From positions 1 to 7,702 of the forward strand of contig DINC01000156.1 in assembly GCA_002425885.1 (NCBI GenBank): DNA of 7,702 nucleotides. Reading direction: 5' to 3'. How positions within the stretch are numbered: the stretch's first letter is position 1; each line of letters opens with the position of its first letter. The notes under the pieces are model-generated. The model made no database searches and was not told the DNA's origin. It saw only the letters and a list, made by a program, of their open reading frames with translations. Of this stretch, positions 1 through 6,932 are shown piece by piece. The position numbers and the translations under genes are program-made. This DNA is from Spirochaetia bacterium UBA5550. Its GTDB lineage: Bacteria > Spirochaetota > UBA4802 > UBA5550.

Positions 1-61
1 ATTTTTTAATTTAACATATGTAACTGAATTTAGCTACCTTAAAAAATAATAAAAAACAGAA
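1..61 (-). other. AT-rich sequence after the last stop codon; no clear terminator
   Basis: After the TAA at 62-64 the minus strand is very AT-rich. The only foldable element is a weak six-base stem with one G-U pair (GTAGCT/AGTTAC), which is not followed by a T-run. No convincing terminator or start of a further gene is seen, so whether the operon ends here cannot be decided from the window. Confidence 0.4.
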
Positions 62-829
62 TTATCTGTTAAGACTTATTACGAGCCTTACCTCCCCTGA
101 CGGAAGACCGGAATAACGGGATAGATCTTCAACAGAATATCCTCTACCATGAAGATCAGCGATAAGTGTATATTTGTCCGGAGTATTACTGAAAAGCATG
201 ACGAGATCCTCATCATTTTCATGCTGAATGGTCTCCACCTCCGGAGAATCTGCAATTTCCTCAACAGCTGAAGCAGAAAAATTGATATCTGAATCTTCAA
301 TAAACTCAAATGAGGAAGCTCTATCTTTTGCTGCTCTTTTTTCCGGCTCTCTGACTGACGGATTCTTTTTATCAGTTTCAGATGAAGCTGCAATATCACG
401 TGTTATATTCGATATCTTATCAATAATTCCCACCAGGATGCTGCCGTCATTTTTAGATGCAATTTTACGTGATCCGGTTTTATTTAACGCTGCTTTTTCT
501 GAAGATACAGGCTTATCCCTGGCATCAGCAGGTTCAATTTTCATCTCAACAGATTTTCCCGGTTTTATTTCCCCATCGTCAACAACAAGATCAATACCGC
601 GCAAATCTCCCTTTTCGTTTAATAGCCGCTTCATCAAATTAATTCTGTTTTCAAGAAGAGTAATATTTCTTTCCGCTGTTGAATTGAACTCTGTGATAAT
701 CTCGCCCATCTCTTTTTTCAGTTTCTTTTCCTGAAATGTTGCTGATGTCCTTTCAATCTTCAGACTTAGAACCAGATATATAACTGCGCCTGTGAATACG
801 TTAAGTATAAAAAGAATAAAAAATTCCAT
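62..829 (-). CDS. Membrane-anchored coiled-coil protein with C-terminal HTH-like segment (SwrB/DUF2802-like architecture)
   Basis: This 255-residue protein has one N-terminal membrane span (about 3-23, FILFILNVFTGAVIYLVLSL), with Lys/Arg right after it, so the rest is probably cytoplasmic. Residues about 26-73 form a likely coiled coil. Residues about 85-215 are polar, charged and low in complexity. The last 37 residues are compact: DKYTLIADLHGRGYSVEDLS (218-237) followed by RYSGLPSGEVRLVISLNR (238-255). That pattern (helix, RGYSxEDLSxxxGLPxGEVxLxxSL) resembles the C-terminal segment of Bacillus SwrB/YlxL and of DUF2802 proteins, which share the anchor-coil-HTH layout and occur in flagellar or chemotaxis operons. 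SwrB is encoded just downstream of sigD, a position similar to this gene downstream of fliA. The ATG at 829 follows a TGAGGT site by four bases. Family similarity is from memory; a role in activating export or basal-body completion is inference. Confidence 0.85.
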   Translation of the reverse strand: MEFFILFILNVFTGAVIYLVLSLKIERTSATFQEKKLKKEMGEIITEFNSTAERNITLLENRINLMKRLLNEKGDLRGIDLVVDDGEIKPGKSVEMKIEPADARDKPVSSEKAALNKTGSRKIASKNDGSILVGIIDKISNITRDIAASSETDKKNPSVREPEKRAAKDRASSFEFIEDSDINFSASAVEEIADSPEVETIQHENDEDLVMLFSNTPDKYTLIADLHGRGYSVEDLSRYSGLPSGEVRLVISLNR

Positions 830-833
830 CAGA

Positions 834-839
834 ACCTCA
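834..839 (-). promoter_or_regulatory. Ribosome binding site for the last gene (62-829)
   Basis: Minus-strand TGAGGT lies four bases before the ATG at 829 and supports that start. It abuts a 13-base palindrome at 840-852. Confidence 0.7.
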
Positions 840-852
840 TTATGTCACATAA
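840..852. repeat. 13-base palindrome TTATGTGACATAA before the last gene
   Basis: Perfect six-base inverted repeat TTATGT/ACATAA around one central base, in the 39-base gap upstream of the last gene and directly next to its ribosome binding site. It could be an operator half-pair or chance in AT-rich DNA; with a one-base centre it cannot fold fully as an RNA hairpin. No regulator is identified. Confidence 0.35.
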
Positions 853-868
853 GTGTTAAAAAAAAATG

Positions 869-1186
869 TTATTTGAGAATATCTATAATTTTACCGATCT
901 TGTCATCTTTCATCCTTTCTTTAGGAGAAGGCTCCTTCTCTTCCTTGCCTTTCCCGTGCTGTTCTGCTCCTGCGCCTGAACGCTTTTTCTCCTCATCCAT
1001 TATTGAGGTTTTTTCACCTTTTTCAGACTGTTCCAGCCTGGTGTTAACAAGATTCGATTTTTCCGTCGCCTGCTTATCAAGAAGATGCTGCTGCTCCGCG
1101 ATAACCCCCTGACGCACATGTTCAGCTTTACTTACTTCCGGAAGCTGACCAATGTTAGTCTGAAGATCTATCGGTTTTATCGGCAT
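869..1186 (-). CDS. Small charged cytoplasmic protein of unknown function
   Basis: No named family was recognised. The 105-residue product begins MPIKPIDLQTNIGQLPEVSK, an ordered-looking N-terminal motif that I recall, without certainty, from short proteins in flagellar clusters of other bacteria. Residues about 22-58 are Gln/Glu-rich and probably helical. Residues 59-95 are dominated by Lys, Glu and Gly and are probably disordered. The end, KIGKIIDILK (96-105), is again hydrophobic and may form a strand or short helix. There is no signal peptide, membrane span or cysteine. The ATG at 1186 lies 12 bases after the fapA stop, with a GGGAT site close upstream, so it is almost certainly co-translated with fapA. 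It does not resemble FlgM. A small scaffold, chaperone or partner of FapA is possible, but nothing in the sequence shows which. Confidence 0.8.
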   Translation of the reverse strand: MPIKPIDLQTNIGQLPEVSKAEHVRQGVIAEQQHLLDKQATEKSNLVNTRLEQSEKGEKTSIMDEEKKRSGAGAEQHGKGKEEKEPSPKERMKDDKIGKIIDILK

Positions 1187-1198
1187 CTTCTTATCCCG

Positions 1199-3190
1199 TC
1201 ATGTCCGTCTTCTTACGAGGGTTGAAATCCTCTGGCTCCCGTCAACAAATTCCGGCGGTTCATAATCTGATATATGAATATCCTCTCCATCCAGAGAAAA
1301 CTTGACATGAGTATAATTATCTTTAATCTTGAAATCCTTGTCTTTAATATAGACTTCAACACCGGGATAGGCAACCTTTTCAGCGCAGACTTTCCCTTTA
1401 TGTTCAAGCATCCCTATATATGAAGTAAGCTCTTCAAGCTCACCTGCCACTTCCTCAAAACGGGCTCCCTGTTTCTCCTCTCTGGCTGTCAGGTCAGAAA
1501 GAAGTTTCTCTTTATCTTCAGCAAGCTTCCCGCCTGCATTCCTTTTCTGTGTAGTCAGTGTTTTCAGGTCAAGACGGAGTGTTGTAAGTTCTGTCTCAAG
1601 TTCGATTTTTGCCCGTGACAATTCGTCAACCTGCTGTAGTATTTTAGGATTAACACCGACCCTGATAACAGTTTTTGTGGCGCCCTCAGCACCGAGGAAT
1701 CTTGCGTTGACTTCGTCCCCTGCCCTTATTATACCACCGGCAATTTTAGCCCTTCTCCCGACAGAATATATCTTTTCACCCGCATCAATTCTCGAATGGA
1801 GTATACCTTCAGGAACAACAACATTCTTCTCTGCAACAAGATTTGAATTCTGAACGAACTTCGCGAAAATCGAACCACCAGTTGACTCAACTCTTGCTTC
1901 ATCTTTACCGCTTATACCCTGATGAACTACTATATCACCTTCTGCCTCAATAAATGCTTTCTGGACAGTACCCTTAACTTCGACATTACCTGCTGCCTTA
2001 ACTTCAAAATTATCCTGAACACTTCCCTGAACAATTACTGAGCCGAGAAAAACGATATTACCTGTTTCAAGTGAAACGTCACCAGGAACAATAAATACAG
2101 GCTCTACAGATATGCGGCCAACCTTGTACACAACCTGTCCATTTATCTCCGCAGTGAGTTCTGTCCCGTCTTCAGAAAGAATTGTACCCTTGCCGAATTT
2201 GATTGCTGTATCCTTACCTGTTTTTGCCGGTATAACTCTATTGGTTATTGTCCTGCCGGGGATACCCTCCTCCGCCGGAACTTTTACAGCCAGAAGCTGC
2301 CCCACAACAACGTTTTCAAGAAGCTCCAGGTTTCTGAAGTCAACTTTTCCGGAATCATCCTCTTCAAACTGTGTTTTTGATTTATCTATTCTTACCTTGT
2401 AATCCACATATGAATCACGGCCGTTGCGAGGATACTGCCCTTCAGAAGCAAGAAGGGGACGCCTGTAATCCATCTCCTCCAGGTAGTCCTTAATATCATC
2501 CTCTTTAATACCTGTAACCACTCCTGCATTTCTCAATGCATCAATTACATCGTCATAATCCATGTGACGGCCATTAAACCGGGGAGTATTGAAATATATA
2601 AAAGCTTTCATTTCATCTTCTGTTACTTCGACTCTCATTGAACCGTCATAATTAGGATTCGGGAGCCATTCTCCGATCTTGACTCTCTCACCGTCAGATT
2701 TTTTCACAGCTTTACCTACGGCATCCCTGTCAAATGTGGAAATGCGCATTTCATAGCACTTGTTCTCAACGCTTTCAACAGCAACTTTTGCCCCCTTGCC
2801 TTTGGGAGCTTTAACAGTAAGCCATATCCCGCTTTTAGTAACCCGCACCTTGTATGTTCCGTCAGAATCCTTTCTGTCCTCAACACTTATACCCGGAATA
2901 TGTTCGCCGGAAAATTTCGCGTCCAGCTCTTCCAGATCATGATGTTCAGAGGTGTCCATGCGTAGAGGTGTTATTATTACTCTGTAGGGGAGTCTGCCGA
3001 AACCGAGAAATCCCTTTGTCCCCTTCTCAACAACCTCATAATCGAGCTGCGAGAGATCAACATCAAGTTCCCGTGCGGCAAGCTCTAAAGCCTGCTTGAC
3101 TGAATCAGCATATACTTCAATTGATGAATCATCATAATCCCCGGCGGGATTATCATCTATCTGCATGAAAAGGTCTTTAAGATTAGCCAT
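1199..3190 (-). CDS. fapA: FapA/DUF342 family protein with N-terminal Jag_N-like domain
   Basis: This 663-residue protein belongs to the FapA (flagellar assembly protein A, DUF342) family; FapA affects flagellation in Vibrio, but its biochemical role is not settled. Residues about 23-76 resemble Jag_N, the N-terminal domain of the RNA-binding protein Jag/KhpB: SIEVYADSVKQALELAAREL then EVVEKGTKGFLGFGRLPYRV. No KH or R3H domain follows. The FapA portion runs from about 110. Residues about 365-500 are short repeated beta strands spaced by Gly/Val/Asn (VIVQGSVQDNFEVKAAGNV, then similar turns), consistent with a beta-helix. Residues about 517-600 are a charged coiled coil (VDELSRAKIELETELTTLRL at its start), followed by a short beta-rich end. 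No signal peptide or membrane span is seen, so it is probably cytoplasmic. The ATG at 3190 follows the fliA stop by one base and has no strong ribosome binding site, so it likely depends on fliA translation. The family call is firm; function is not. Confidence 0.9.
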   Translation of the reverse strand: MANLKDLFMQIDDNPAGDYDDSSIEVYADSVKQALELAARELDVDLSQLDYEVVEKGTKGFLGFGRLPYRVIITPLRMDTSEHHDLEELDAKFSGEHIPGISVEDRKDSDGTYKVRVTKSGIWLTVKAPKGKGAKVAVESVENKCYEMRISTFDRDAVGKAVKKSDGERVKIGEWLPNPNYDGSMRVEVTEDEMKAFIYFNTPRFNGRHMDYDDVIDALRNAGVVTGIKEDDIKDYLEEMDYRRPLLASEGQYPRNGRDSYVDYKVRIDKSKTQFEEDDSGKVDFRNLELLENVVVGQLLAVKVPAEEGIPGRTITNRVIPAKTGKDTAIKFGKGTILSEDGTELTAEINGQVVYKVGRISVEPVFIVPGDVSLETGNIVFLGSVIVQGSVQDNFEVKAAGNVEVKGTVQKAFIEAEGDIVVHQGISGKDEARVESTGGSIFAKFVQNSNLVAEKNVVVPEGILHSRIDAGEKIYSVGRRAKIAGGIIRAGDEVNARFLGAEGATKTVIRVGVNPKILQQVDELSRAKIELETELTTLRLDLKTLTTQKRNAGGKLAEDKEKLLSDLTAREEKQGARFEEVAGELEELTSYIGMLEHKGKVCAEKVAYPGVEVYIKDKDFKIKDNYTHVKFSLDGEDIHISDYEPPEFVDGSQRISTLVRRRT

Positions 3191-3191
3191 A

Positions 3192-3992
3192 TCAACCGAT
3201 TATGTTGGATTTAATCCTGCCCAGTCTTCCCCTGAGCCTCATTATTGCCTTTGTGTGGAGCTGAGATACCCTGCTTTCTGTAACCTCAAGGACTTCTCCA
3301 ATCTCCTTCAGCGTGAGATCTTCATAGTAATATAGAACTATGACCTTCTTCTCTTTTTCAGGAAGTTTTTTAATGGCATCAATTATATAATCCTTGATCT
3401 CCTCTTTTTCCACAAGAACATCGGGATTCATGTTTTCCGGCGCTTCGAGGGTCTCCAGTATAGAGAGTTCATCATTATCATCGCCGAGATACCATATATC
3501 ATTAAGCGAAAGCATGGATGTTCCGCTTAATTTATTTAAGAGAGACTGGAACTCATCACTGGATACACCAAGCTCCTTTGCAATCTCCTCATCTTCAACT
3601 GTCCTGCCGAGCTTATTCTCGAGTTCGGAGATAACCTGCTCGATCTGTTTAGCTTTCTGTCTGATTGATCGTGGAATCCAGTCAATTGAACGGAGCTCGT
3701 CAAAAATTGCCCCTCTGATTCTTGTCATTGCATATGTTTTAAACTTAATTCCCCTGGCAGGGTCATACTTGTTTATTGCATCAAGAAGGCCGAATATTCC
3801 ATAAGAGACAAGATCGTCAAATTCAATATTCTGCGGCATACCCATTGAAACTTTTCCGGCAACATATTTAACCAGCGGGGCATATTTAAGAACGAAAAAA
3901 TCTCTTATCTGCTGATCGGCACCCTTATTGTACCTCTCCCAGAGCTTATCTTCATCAATGGCTTCATATTCTTTAAACTTTTTACTGTTCAT
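3192..3992 (-). CDS. fliA: FliA/WhiG-family RNA polymerase sigma factor (sigma-28)
   Basis: This is the group 3 sigma factor that directs RNA polymerase to late flagellar and chemotaxis promoters. The 266-residue protein has the full layout. Region 2 spans about 35-110, with [20 protein letters not shown] (59-78), [19 protein letters not shown] (83-101) and the FliA/WhiG-typical [12 protein letters not shown] (103-114). Region 3 spans about 115-165 ([15 protein letters not shown]). Region 4 spans about 205-258, with the helix-turn-helix [20 protein letters not shown] (226-245). No partial region or missing DNA-contact segment was noticed. The ATG at 3992 has a GGGA site eight bases upstream; an ATG at 4000 runs straight into a stop. 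The stop TGA is one base from the fapA start, suggesting coupled translation. The anti-sigma factor FlgM is not recognisable in this window. Confidence 0.96.
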   Translation of the reverse strand: MNSKKFKEYEAIDEDKLWERYNKGADQQIRDFFVLKYAPLVKYVAGKVSMGMPQNIEFDDLVSYGIFGLLDAINKYDPARGIKFKTYAMTRIRGAIFDELRSIDWIPRSIRQKAKQIEQVISELENKLGRTVEDEEIAKELGVSSDEFQSLLNKLSGTSMLSLNDIWYLGDDNDELSILETLEAPENMNPDVLVEKEEIKDYIIDAIKKLPEKEKKVIVLYYYEDLTLKEIGEVLEVTESRVSQLHTKAIMRLRGRLGRIKSNIIG

Positions 3993-4012
3993 AAACTCAT
4001 TCCCGGAAAAAT

Positions 4013-4534
4013 TTAATCTTTATCCTTGCTCATCATTGTTCTTATAGCCTGGGCCATTATTTTAGGCTCATAACTATTGAACTGCTCCTGCACGATTATA
4101 TGCTTACCCATTTTACCGCCCGATGTATTTAATGCGGTATCAAGCCCGGAATCCTCTGTTGTTTTATATCTGTCAAAGTCCTTCTGAGTAAACTCGGTAA
4201 ACTCTTCGCCCTTCTCCTTTCCTGACTCGCCATATTCATCAGCACCGGGTTCAATATCGGATAAATTAATTTCCGCCTGCCCCTCAAGCCCGGATTCGCC
4301 GCTCTTCCCCGCTGCTGCAAGGGCCTCGTAAATCTCAGGAACATATTTTTTAAGAACTGTAATAATACCGTAACCGACTATAAAAAAAACAGGAGCCATA
4401 ATTAACGAACGGATTACTGTTACTGAAAAACTGACTCCGGAAACAAGCCCGGTGAGAAAAGAGAAAATAAATGCCGCCAATCCGAAAACAGCACCATACT
4501 TCTGCTCAATCCCCATCTGTTCAAAAAACTTCAT
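4013..4534 (-). CDS. Two-pass membrane protein of unknown function with a FliF-like C-terminal tail
   Basis: No named family was recognised for this 173-residue protein. It has two hydrophobic segments, about 13-34 and 38-61, joined by a very short loop; a Lys-Lys pair (62-63) after the second suggests both ends lie in the cytoplasm. Residues 64 to about 145 are acidic, Gly/Ser-rich and probably disordered. The last 18 residues, [18 protein letters not shown] (156-173), look like a conserved short helix and resemble the FliG-binding tail at the C-terminus of the MS-ring protein FliF (Pro, Ala, Ile-Arg and an acidic end at matching spacing; comparison from memory). The gene sits 65 bases after flhG and 20 bases before fliA, so a flagellar role is likely. 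The ATG at 4534 has only a weak CTGGA site upstream; the next in-frame ATG (4516) has none, so the first was kept. An assembly or motor-switch adaptor is inference. Confidence 0.85.
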   Translation of the reverse strand: MKFFEQMGIEQKYGAVFGLAAFIFSFLTGLVSGVSFSVTVIRSLIMAPVFFIVGYGIITVLKKYVPEIYEALAAAGKSGESGLEGQAEINLSDIEPGADEYGESGKEKGEEFTEFTQKDFDRYKTTEDSGLDTALNTSGGKMGKHIIVQEQFNSYEPKIMAQAIRTMMSKDKD

Positions 4535-4599
4535 ATATTATCCAGAACAAAATATCACATTTTAATTTATTCATCTTAAAAAACAAATCAAGCCTTTTT

Positions 4600-5475
4600 C
4601 TATTCTTCCTTATCCGAATTTGACTGGCCAAGTAAATTTTTTATAAATGTAGTAATACCTGTACCCTTTTCATACTCAACCTGCTTATTATTCAGCCTGT
4701 CGGCAATCACCTTTACACAGCCCGACGCCTTTGATTTCGGATAACTGACATAGAAGGGTTTCTGGTTTCTTACCGATTTAGGTACGCAGATATCTTCATA
4801 GACAAATCCGAGATCCTCAACTTTTATATTGAGAAACTGCCCTGCTATATTAATCACCCTCTGCGCCACTCTTTTACCTTCAGCAACTGACTGTGCCTTA
4901 TTAACAATAAGCTTGATATGCTTTTCTGTACTCTGCGACGCAATCGCTTTGATAATGCCGTATGCATCTGTAATTGCAGTGGGCTCGGGAGTTGTAACCA
5001 CGATAACCTCATCAGCAGCCATTACAAAACTCAATACGTTCTGTGATATACCTGCACCTGTATCAACAATGAGATAATCATCGTTCGCCAGTTCAGCGAT
5101 GGAACTGATAAACTCCTCCCTCTGTTTAGGTTCGAGGTTGGCAAGCTGATGGAATCCCGAAGCTCCTGCAATAATTTTTATCCCTTCAGGAACCTCAATA
5201 ATTATATCTTTGAGCTTCTTTTTCCCTTTTATCACATGATAAAGGTTATATTTGGGGATAATGCCCAGTATAACATTTATGTTTGCAAGCCCCAGGTCAG
5301 CATCCACCAGGGTGACTGATTTTCCATCCTCTGCAAGAGCAATTGAAAGGCTCACTGAAAGGCTTGTTTTACCCACGCCCCCCTTGCCGCTGGAAATGAC
5401 AATAGTTCTTGTCGTTGACGGTGTATCAATATTTTTCTCAAGAACAAGTCTCCTTAAATTTGCCGCCTGATCCAC
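4600..5475 (-). CDS. flhG: FlhG (FleN/YlxH), MinD-type ATPase controlling flagellar number
   Basis: FlhG is a ParA/MinD-family ATPase that dimerises on the membrane, activates the FlhF GTPase and limits flagellar number. The 291-residue protein opens with DQAANLRRL (2-10), matching the DQAxxLR element by which FlhG stimulates FlhF. The deviant Walker A KGGVGKT (31-37, signature Lys31), the switch I segment DADLGLAN (58-65) and the switch II segment DTGAG (138-142) are all present. The C-terminus contains a short amphipathic stretch (TTFIKNLLG, 275-283), a candidate MinD-like membrane-targeting helix. The start codon is GTG at 5475: it follows a very strong GGAGGT ribosome binding site by five bases, and it places the DQAxxLR motif right at the N-terminus, as expected. 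It lies 17 bases after flhF. Complete, with no missing motif. Confidence 0.96.
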   Translation of the reverse strand: MDQAANLRRLVLEKNIDTPSTTRTIVISSGKGGVGKTSLSVSLSIALAEDGKSVTLVDADLGLANINVILGIIPKYNLYHVIKGKKKLKDIIIEVPEGIKIIAGASGFHQLANLEPKQREEFISSIAELANDDYLIVDTGAGISQNVLSFVMAADEVIVVTTPEPTAITDAYGIIKAIASQSTEKHIKLIVNKAQSVAEGKRVAQRVINIAGQFLNIKVEDLGFVYEDICVPKSVRNQKPFYVSYPKSKASGCVKVIADRLNNKQVEYEKGTGITTFIKNLLGQSNSDKEE

Positions 5476-5480
5476 AGCAA

Positions 5481-5488
5481 ACCTCCTC
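5481..5488 (-). promoter_or_regulatory. Strong ribosome binding site for flhG
   Basis: Minus-strand GAGGAGGT lies five bases before the GTG at 5475. The near-perfect complement to the 16S rRNA tail decides in favour of this non-ATG start and probably offsets its lower initiation efficiency. Confidence 0.85.
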
Positions 5489-5492
5489 TTTC

Positions 5493-6872
5493 TTAGTTGC
5501 CCGCTTCCCTGACCATCAGATCCGCTATTTCATCCGCATCCGCTATGTGAATATCGTTTGGAACTTCCTGACCGTCAGTAAAATACGATATAGGCTTATT
5601 ATACTTATCGGCAACATTGATTACATTCCCAATATAAGAAGTTTCATCAACTTTGGTAATTATTATACTGTCAAACTGCATAACATTAAAAGATTTAAAA
5701 ATCTGGTTCAAATCCTTTTTCTTTGTATTAGCGCTTACACACAGTATTTTTTCAAAATCGTATTCCACGCTGTCGGCAAATGTCTTGATTTCAGCAATTT
5801 TAAGGTCATTATTATGGCTTCTCCCGGAAGTATCAACCATGATAATATCAGCTTTTTCTTTGGCAATCACCTCACGGAAGCTCTTCCGATCACTCACAAC
5901 ATGAATAGGAATTCTCATTATTTCAGCGTATTTTTTAAGTTGCTCGGTTGCAGCAATACGATAGTTGTCTATTGTGATAAATGCGATCTTGCTCCCCTCT
6001 CTAAGGGAATGAATAGCGCCTAATTTTGCCATTGTTGTTGTTTTACCTACACCTGTTGGCCCTATAAACATAACAATTTTCTTTCTGTTACCTTTTTTTA
6101 TCGGGCCCGCTGTTACTATTCTGTTTTTAATCAGGTCCTTAAGGCTTTTTTCAATCTTAAACTTATCTTTAAGATCCTCACGGCTTATGCTGTTTTTTAC
6201 TTCTTTTATTATAAATTCACACTCTTCGGGATCAAAATCATTTGAAGCAAGAATTTCTTTATACGGGGAGAGCGGACTATCCTCTTCACAGCTGATATCA
6301 CTGGTTTTCTGCCCTTCAAGGAGCCTGTTCAGAGCATTCTTGATATCATTGACCTCTTTTTCAATATTCTTCACCAGGTCGGATTCGTCGGCAGATGCTG
6401 TTTTTGATTTTAATGAATCAGCGGTGCTCTTCTGGCTCCGGGTATCAGCATCAAGTTTTCTTACTTCTTCATCTTTATTATATGACGGGGTTTTAAGACT
6501 GTTGAGGCTGTCATTAAGACTGTCAATAGATCTGTTAATTGCTTCGACCTTTGTCTCTTCTCTCTGGCTCGAAGCCCTCTCCAGTATATCCTGTACTTTA
6601 CCCAGCTTGACTCCATCTGTTTTATCATCAACAGTAAAGTCAATAGTGCTTTTTTTTGCGCCGGCTCCTGTTAAATTGCTCCCGGGGAAAGGCCTCTTAT
6701 CTTTAACTGCCGCAGTCAGTTCAACCACCTCTTTCGCAAAAAATTTAGAATTGAAGAATCCCCCCTCCTTCACATATTTATGACTGATAGGTATTGCTTC
6801 ATCGCCATGTTCCAGCCTCAGCTTCTTCATAGCTTCATTGTAGTTCTCAGCAGTAATTTTAAGGTATTTCAT
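5493..6872 (-). CDS. flhF: FlhF, SRP-family GTPase for flagellar placement
   Basis: FlhF is a signal-recognition-particle-type GTPase that marks the site of flagellar assembly at the membrane, and FlhG stimulates its GTPase. At 459 residues it has the family's three-part layout. Residues 1 to about 58 form the short N-terminal domain (MKYLKITAEN..). Residues about 60 to 200 are a long, polar, Ser/Lys/Asp-rich B region with predicted helix. Residues about 205 to 457 form the NG GTPase domain. Visible GTPase motifs are the P-loop GPTGVGKT (271-278), DNYRIAATEQL (302-312), DTSGR (347-351), TKVDE (406-410) and FTDGQEVPNDI (431-441). The ATG at 6872 is preceded by AGGGGAG eight bases upstream, supporting the start. 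The gene ends in TAA, 17 bases before flhG. All catalytic motifs look intact. The B region looks too variable to assign a function. Confidence 0.97.
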   Translation of the reverse strand: MKYLKITAENYNEAMKKLRLEHGDEAIPISHKYVKEGGFFNSKFFAKEVVELTAAVKDKRPFPGSNLTGAGAKKSTIDFTVDDKTDGVKLGKVQDILERASSQREETKVEAINRSIDSLNDSLNSLKTPSYNKDEEVRKLDADTRSQKSTADSLKSKTASADESDLVKNIEKEVNDIKNALNRLLEGQKTSDISCEEDSPLSPYKEILASNDFDPEECEFIIKEVKNSISREDLKDKFKIEKSLKDLIKNRIVTAGPIKKGNRKKIVMFIGPTGVGKTTTMAKLGAIHSLREGSKIAFITIDNYRIAATEQLKKYAEIMRIPIHVVSDRKSFREVIAKEKADIIMVDTSGRSHNNDLKIAEIKTFADSVEYDFEKILCVSANTKKKDLNQIFKSFNVMQFDSIIITKVDETSYIGNVINVADKYNKPISYFTDGQEVPNDIHIADADEIADLMVREAGN

Positions 6873-6880
6873 CTTTCTAA

Positions 6881-6887
6881 CTCCCCT
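6881..6887 (-). promoter_or_regulatory. Ribosome binding site for flhF
   Basis: Minus-strand AGGGGAG lies eight bases before the ATG at 6872 and supports that start codon. Confidence 0.75.
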
Positions 6888-6912
6888 GAAATTTATATTT
6901 TCTCGCTGGTAT

Positions 6913-6928
6913 GGTGATTTATTTCACC
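6913..6928. other. Short hairpin in the flhA-flhF gap
   Basis: GGTGA and TCACC form a perfect five-base stem with a six-base AT-only loop, starting just after the flhA stop codon. On the minus strand no T-run follows, so it is not a terminator for the operon. On the plus strand it is followed by CTTTTT and looks like a weak terminator for any antisense transcript. It could also mark an RNA processing or stability element between flhA and flhF. Confidence 0.3.
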
Positions 6929-6932
6929 CTTT

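Noticed and set aside
228..734. Plus-strand open frame of 168 codons
   Set aside because: It lies opposite the 62-829 gene, has a Ser-rich low-complexity translation without recognisable motifs, and no ribosome binding site was evident. It is a shadow of the real frame.
1177..1184. Minus-strand GCCGATAA, identical to a sigma-28 -10 element
   Set aside because: It lies inside the start of the 105-residue gene (codons for Pro-Ile-Lys) and no TAAA-like -35 element lies about 15 bases upstream.
869..1186. The small charged protein as the anti-sigma factor FlgM
   Set aside because: Size and closeness to fliA would fit, but the C-terminal helical sigma-binding pattern of FlgM is missing; the C-terminal half is a Lys/Glu/Gly-rich linker.
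4559..4586. Possible sigma-70 promoter TTGTTT-16 bases-TAAAAT in the flhG to membrane-gene gap
   Set aside because: The gap is AT-rich and such matches are expected by chance; the -35 match is poor. An internal promoter for the fliA part remains possible but is not supported.
5605..5612. Second minus-strand GCCGATAA inside flhF
   Set aside because: It is part of conserved coding sequence and lacks a matching -35 element.
5409..6023. Plus-strand open frame of 204 codons
   Set aside because: It is antisense to the conserved GTPase domain of flhF and the start of flhG, and has no recognisable domain.
6187..6783. Plus-strand open frame of 198 codons
   Set aside because: It is antisense to the B region of flhF; the Ser/Leu-rich translation mirrors the Lys/Glu/Asp/Ser-rich real protein.
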